NCBI RefSeq assembly: GCF_004193775.1
Contig: NC_041002.1
Location: 2,715,261-2,779,260 of the forward strand
Reading direction: 5' to 3'
DNA from: Glycine soja
Taxonomy: Eukaryota > Streptophyta > Magnoliopsida > Fabales > Fabaceae
DNA length: 64,000 nucleotides
Position 1 is the stretch's first letter. Each line of letters starts with the position of its first letter. The notes beneath the pieces are model-generated. The model ran no database searches and had not been told where the DNA came from. It saw only the letters and a program-made list of their open reading frames with translations. Positions 62,351 to 64,000 of this stretch are shown here, in pieces. The position numbers and the translations under genes are program-made.

Positions 62351-63033
62351 TGTAAAATTAGTATGTTAAAAAAGTGTCGAAAAGCACGCTCCTCGGAAGC
62401 GAGTGCCATGAACTGTGCAGTGCTCGACAGAAGAATAAACAACAAGTATTGTGAGCAGAGGTTACGTTACGTACGAGTCAATTTGACTCCTAACCCCTAA
62501 ATCCTAATTAGCAAACTCAAATCCCTTAATCCCTTCTTCTTACACTAATTTAAACCTAATCAATTCTTGCAAGCTCTCCTCGCAATTCGCAACGAAATCC
62601 ATATTATTATTTGTCCTTCACGCAAAGCAAAACAAACAAAAATAACTTAAAGATAATTACTTCAATTAATAAAATCAGTAATTTAGTACTATATAATTTC
62701 CAAATCCACGATTAAAAAGAGTAATTAGAGCCCGATATAGAAAAAAAGGACTGTATAATTTTCAATTTTTTTTTTAAAGTAAAGAGAGAAGAAGTTACTT
62801 GTGTGCTGCTAACGTTTGGAGTTAAGACAAAACAAAAACATAAAAACATGCGTGGCAGAACAACAACAGTGTCAAATGAACAATAACATAAACGCCCGTT
62901 CCGTTTCCCGACTTGGATTCTATCAGACTCAGCGTCGACTCGGTTGACTCGTTTCTATCGCAGCAACACACACCACCATCATATCATACCACCGAAGAAA
63001 TCTCTTATTATTATTTTTCTCGGCGCAGCGGCG
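62351..63033 (+). promoter_or_regulatory. Upstream region of the ARO4-like gene
   Basis: Less AT-rich than the DNA to its left. It includes 'taacccctaaatccta' and a pyrimidine-rich stretch before the start. It probably contains promoter and 5' UTR; no single TATA box could be chosen. An open frame overlapping 62,913-63,488 is in another frame and is not proposed. Confidence 0.4.
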
Positions 63034-64000
63034 ATGGCATCATCGGAGCAGGAGAAGCGAGTGGAGGACGAGTTGTCGTACCCTATTATGGTGGCGGAGC
63101 GAGTTCGCTCGGCGGTGGACGAGTCCGACTCGTTCAAACTCGAGTGCTCCGAGGTTGGGAAGCACGTCGATCGCATCCTCCAAATGCTCCGAACCCTCGT
63201 TCGCTTCGCCACCGCCACCGCCACCTCCGCCGCCACGCCGCCCCTCTACGATCGTCCCATCCGCCGCGTCGCCGCGGAGACGGCGAAAAACCTCGAGCGC
63301 GCCCTCGCCCTCGTCAGCAAGTGCAAGCGCCGCAGCATCCTCCGCCGCGTCGTCTCCATCGTCGGCGCCGCCGATTTCCTGAAGGTCCTCACCCACCTGG
63401 ACGCCTCCGGCGGCGACATGAAGTGGCTCCTCAGCATCCTGGACGGCGGCGGCGGCATTGTCGTCTCCCTCCCTCCCATCGCCAGTAACGACCCTATTCT
63501 CTCTTGGGTATGGTCTTTCATCGCTTCCATTCAAATGGGTCAATTAAACGATAGAATTGAGGCTGCGAATGAACTTGCTTCTTTAGCACAAGACAATGAT
63601 AGGAACAAAAAGATCATAGTTGAGGAATGTGGGGTGCCTCCTTTGTTGAAGCTTTTCAAGGAAGGCACTTCCCCTCTTGCTCAAATTGCTGCTGCTAATG
63701 CTTTGTGTCATTTGGCTAATGATTTGGATAGGGTTAGAGTCATTGTGAGTGAGCATGGTGTGCCTGCTGTTGTCCAGATTCTCAGTGACTCCCCCATGAG
63801 GGTTCAGACCCTGGCTGCCAATTTGGTTGCCAGGATGGCCAAGCATGACCCTGTCGCACAGGAGGATTTCGCTCGGGAGAACGCCATTAGGCCGCTCGTC
63901 ACGCTCCTGTCGTTTGATACCTTTGTGGATGATCCATTGGGGCATTTGGGGAAGCAGAGTATTCACTCCATTGTTCAGATTAATAAGGAGTTGGGGAAGG
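63034..64000 (+). CDS. ARMADILLO REPEAT ONLY protein (ARO4-like), 5' part, runs off right edge
   Basis: Open from ATG at 63,034 through the window end, 322 codons seen. Residues 1 to about 150 are the ARO N-terminal domain: VEDELSYPIMVAERVRSAVDES, CSEVGKHVDRIL, then YDRPIRRVAAETAKNLERAL, LVSKCKRRSILRRVVSIVGA, DMKWLLSILDG and PPIASNDPIL. Armadillo repeats follow: EAANELASLAQDNDRNKKII, then CGVPPLLKLFKEG, IAAANALCHLAND, VIVSEHGVPAVVQIL and MRVQTLAANLVARMAK. The KRVEDEL start resembles Arabidopsis ARO4 more than ARO1-3. AROs act in polarised tip growth (pollen tubes, root hairs), where ARO1 and ARO2 with ROP1 ENHANCER target active ROP GTPases. No intron is needed in the visible part. Codons 50-150 are extremely GC-rich; after about 63,490 composition is ordinary. 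Confidence 0.9.
   Translation, partial: MASSEQEKRVEDELSYPIMVAERVRSAVDESDSFKLECSEVGKHVDRILQMLRTLVRFATATATSAATPPLYDRPIRRVAAETAKNLERALALVSKCKRRSILRRVVSIVGAADFLKVLTHLDASGGDMKWLLSILDGGGGIVVSLPPIASNDPILSWVWSFIASIQMGQLNDRIEAANELASLAQDNDRNKKIIVEECGVPPLLKLFKEGTSPLAQIAAANALCHLANDLDRVRVIVSEHGVPAVVQILSDSPMRVQTLAANLVARMAKHDPVAQEDFARENAIRPLVTLLSFDTFVDDPLGHLGKQSIHSIVQINKELGK

Noticed and set aside
62913..63488. 191-codon plus-strand open frame with Arg/Pro-rich product
   Set aside because: Overlaps the ARO4-like gene in another frame; it is a by-product of GC-rich coding sequence.
63040..63543. Long antisense frames opposite the ARO4-like gene
   Set aside because: They mirror the GC-rich codons of the sense gene and show no domain or start context.
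1..64000. CRISPR arrays, bacterial operons, phage or viral genes
   Set aside because: None seen; gene structure and repeats are those of a plant nuclear genome.

Overview
This is a plant nuclear window, most likely from a legume and probably Glycine or a close relative. The support is interrupted genes with GT-AG introns in AT-rich spacers, a plant tRNA-Cys, Au-type SINE remnants, many short inverted-repeat transposons, and plant-specific families (PIRL, PADRE/DUF4228, PB1, ABCB26, DETOXIFICATION, ARO). The species call is inference; no organellar or bacterial features were seen.

Left part (1-12.7 kb): the 5' three exons of a PIRL-type leucine-rich repeat gene on the minus strand run off the left edge. 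About 9 kb of AT-rich spacer with several MITE-like inverted-repeat elements follows, then a two-exon PB1-domain gene (minus). From 12.7 to 28.6 kb no gene is recognisable. That stretch holds MITEs, one very long terminal-inverted-repeat element (about 20.96-21.81 kb), a probable dispersed repeat (about 24.2-25.5 kb), microsatellites and a few less AT-rich islands.

Middle (28.6-42 kb): a PADRE/DUF4228 gene (minus), then a complete 18-exon ABC transporter gene of the ABCB26 (TAP-like, chloroplast) type (minus). Its exons sum to 701 codons. One intron is GC-AG, one carries a MULE-like insertion with gene-like GC-rich filling, and three carry SINE traces. An intronless 60S ribosomal protein L27a gene (plus) with site II and telo-box promoter motifs follows.

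Right part (42-64 kb): two opposed LINE remnants, then an eight-exon MATE/DETOXIFICATION transporter (minus, 518 codons) whose introns host a copia gag fragment, MITEs and a long TA microsatellite. Next is a transposon graveyard: a CACTA-like end with a captured cytochrome P450 fragment, and a decayed PIF1/Helitron-type helicase split by a 442-bp MITE with an exact 9-bp target duplication. Right after it lies the 3' half of a copper amine oxidase pseudogene that retains introns. A tRNA-Cys(GCA) gene and the 5' part of an ARMADILLO REPEAT ONLY (ARO4-like) gene close the window.

The genes do not form a pathway; this is ordinary plant gene order. The unusual content is the nested and gene-capturing transposon material. 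I found no convincing new multigene biological system. Exon boundaries were read by eye from splice signals, reading phase and family alignment, not computed.
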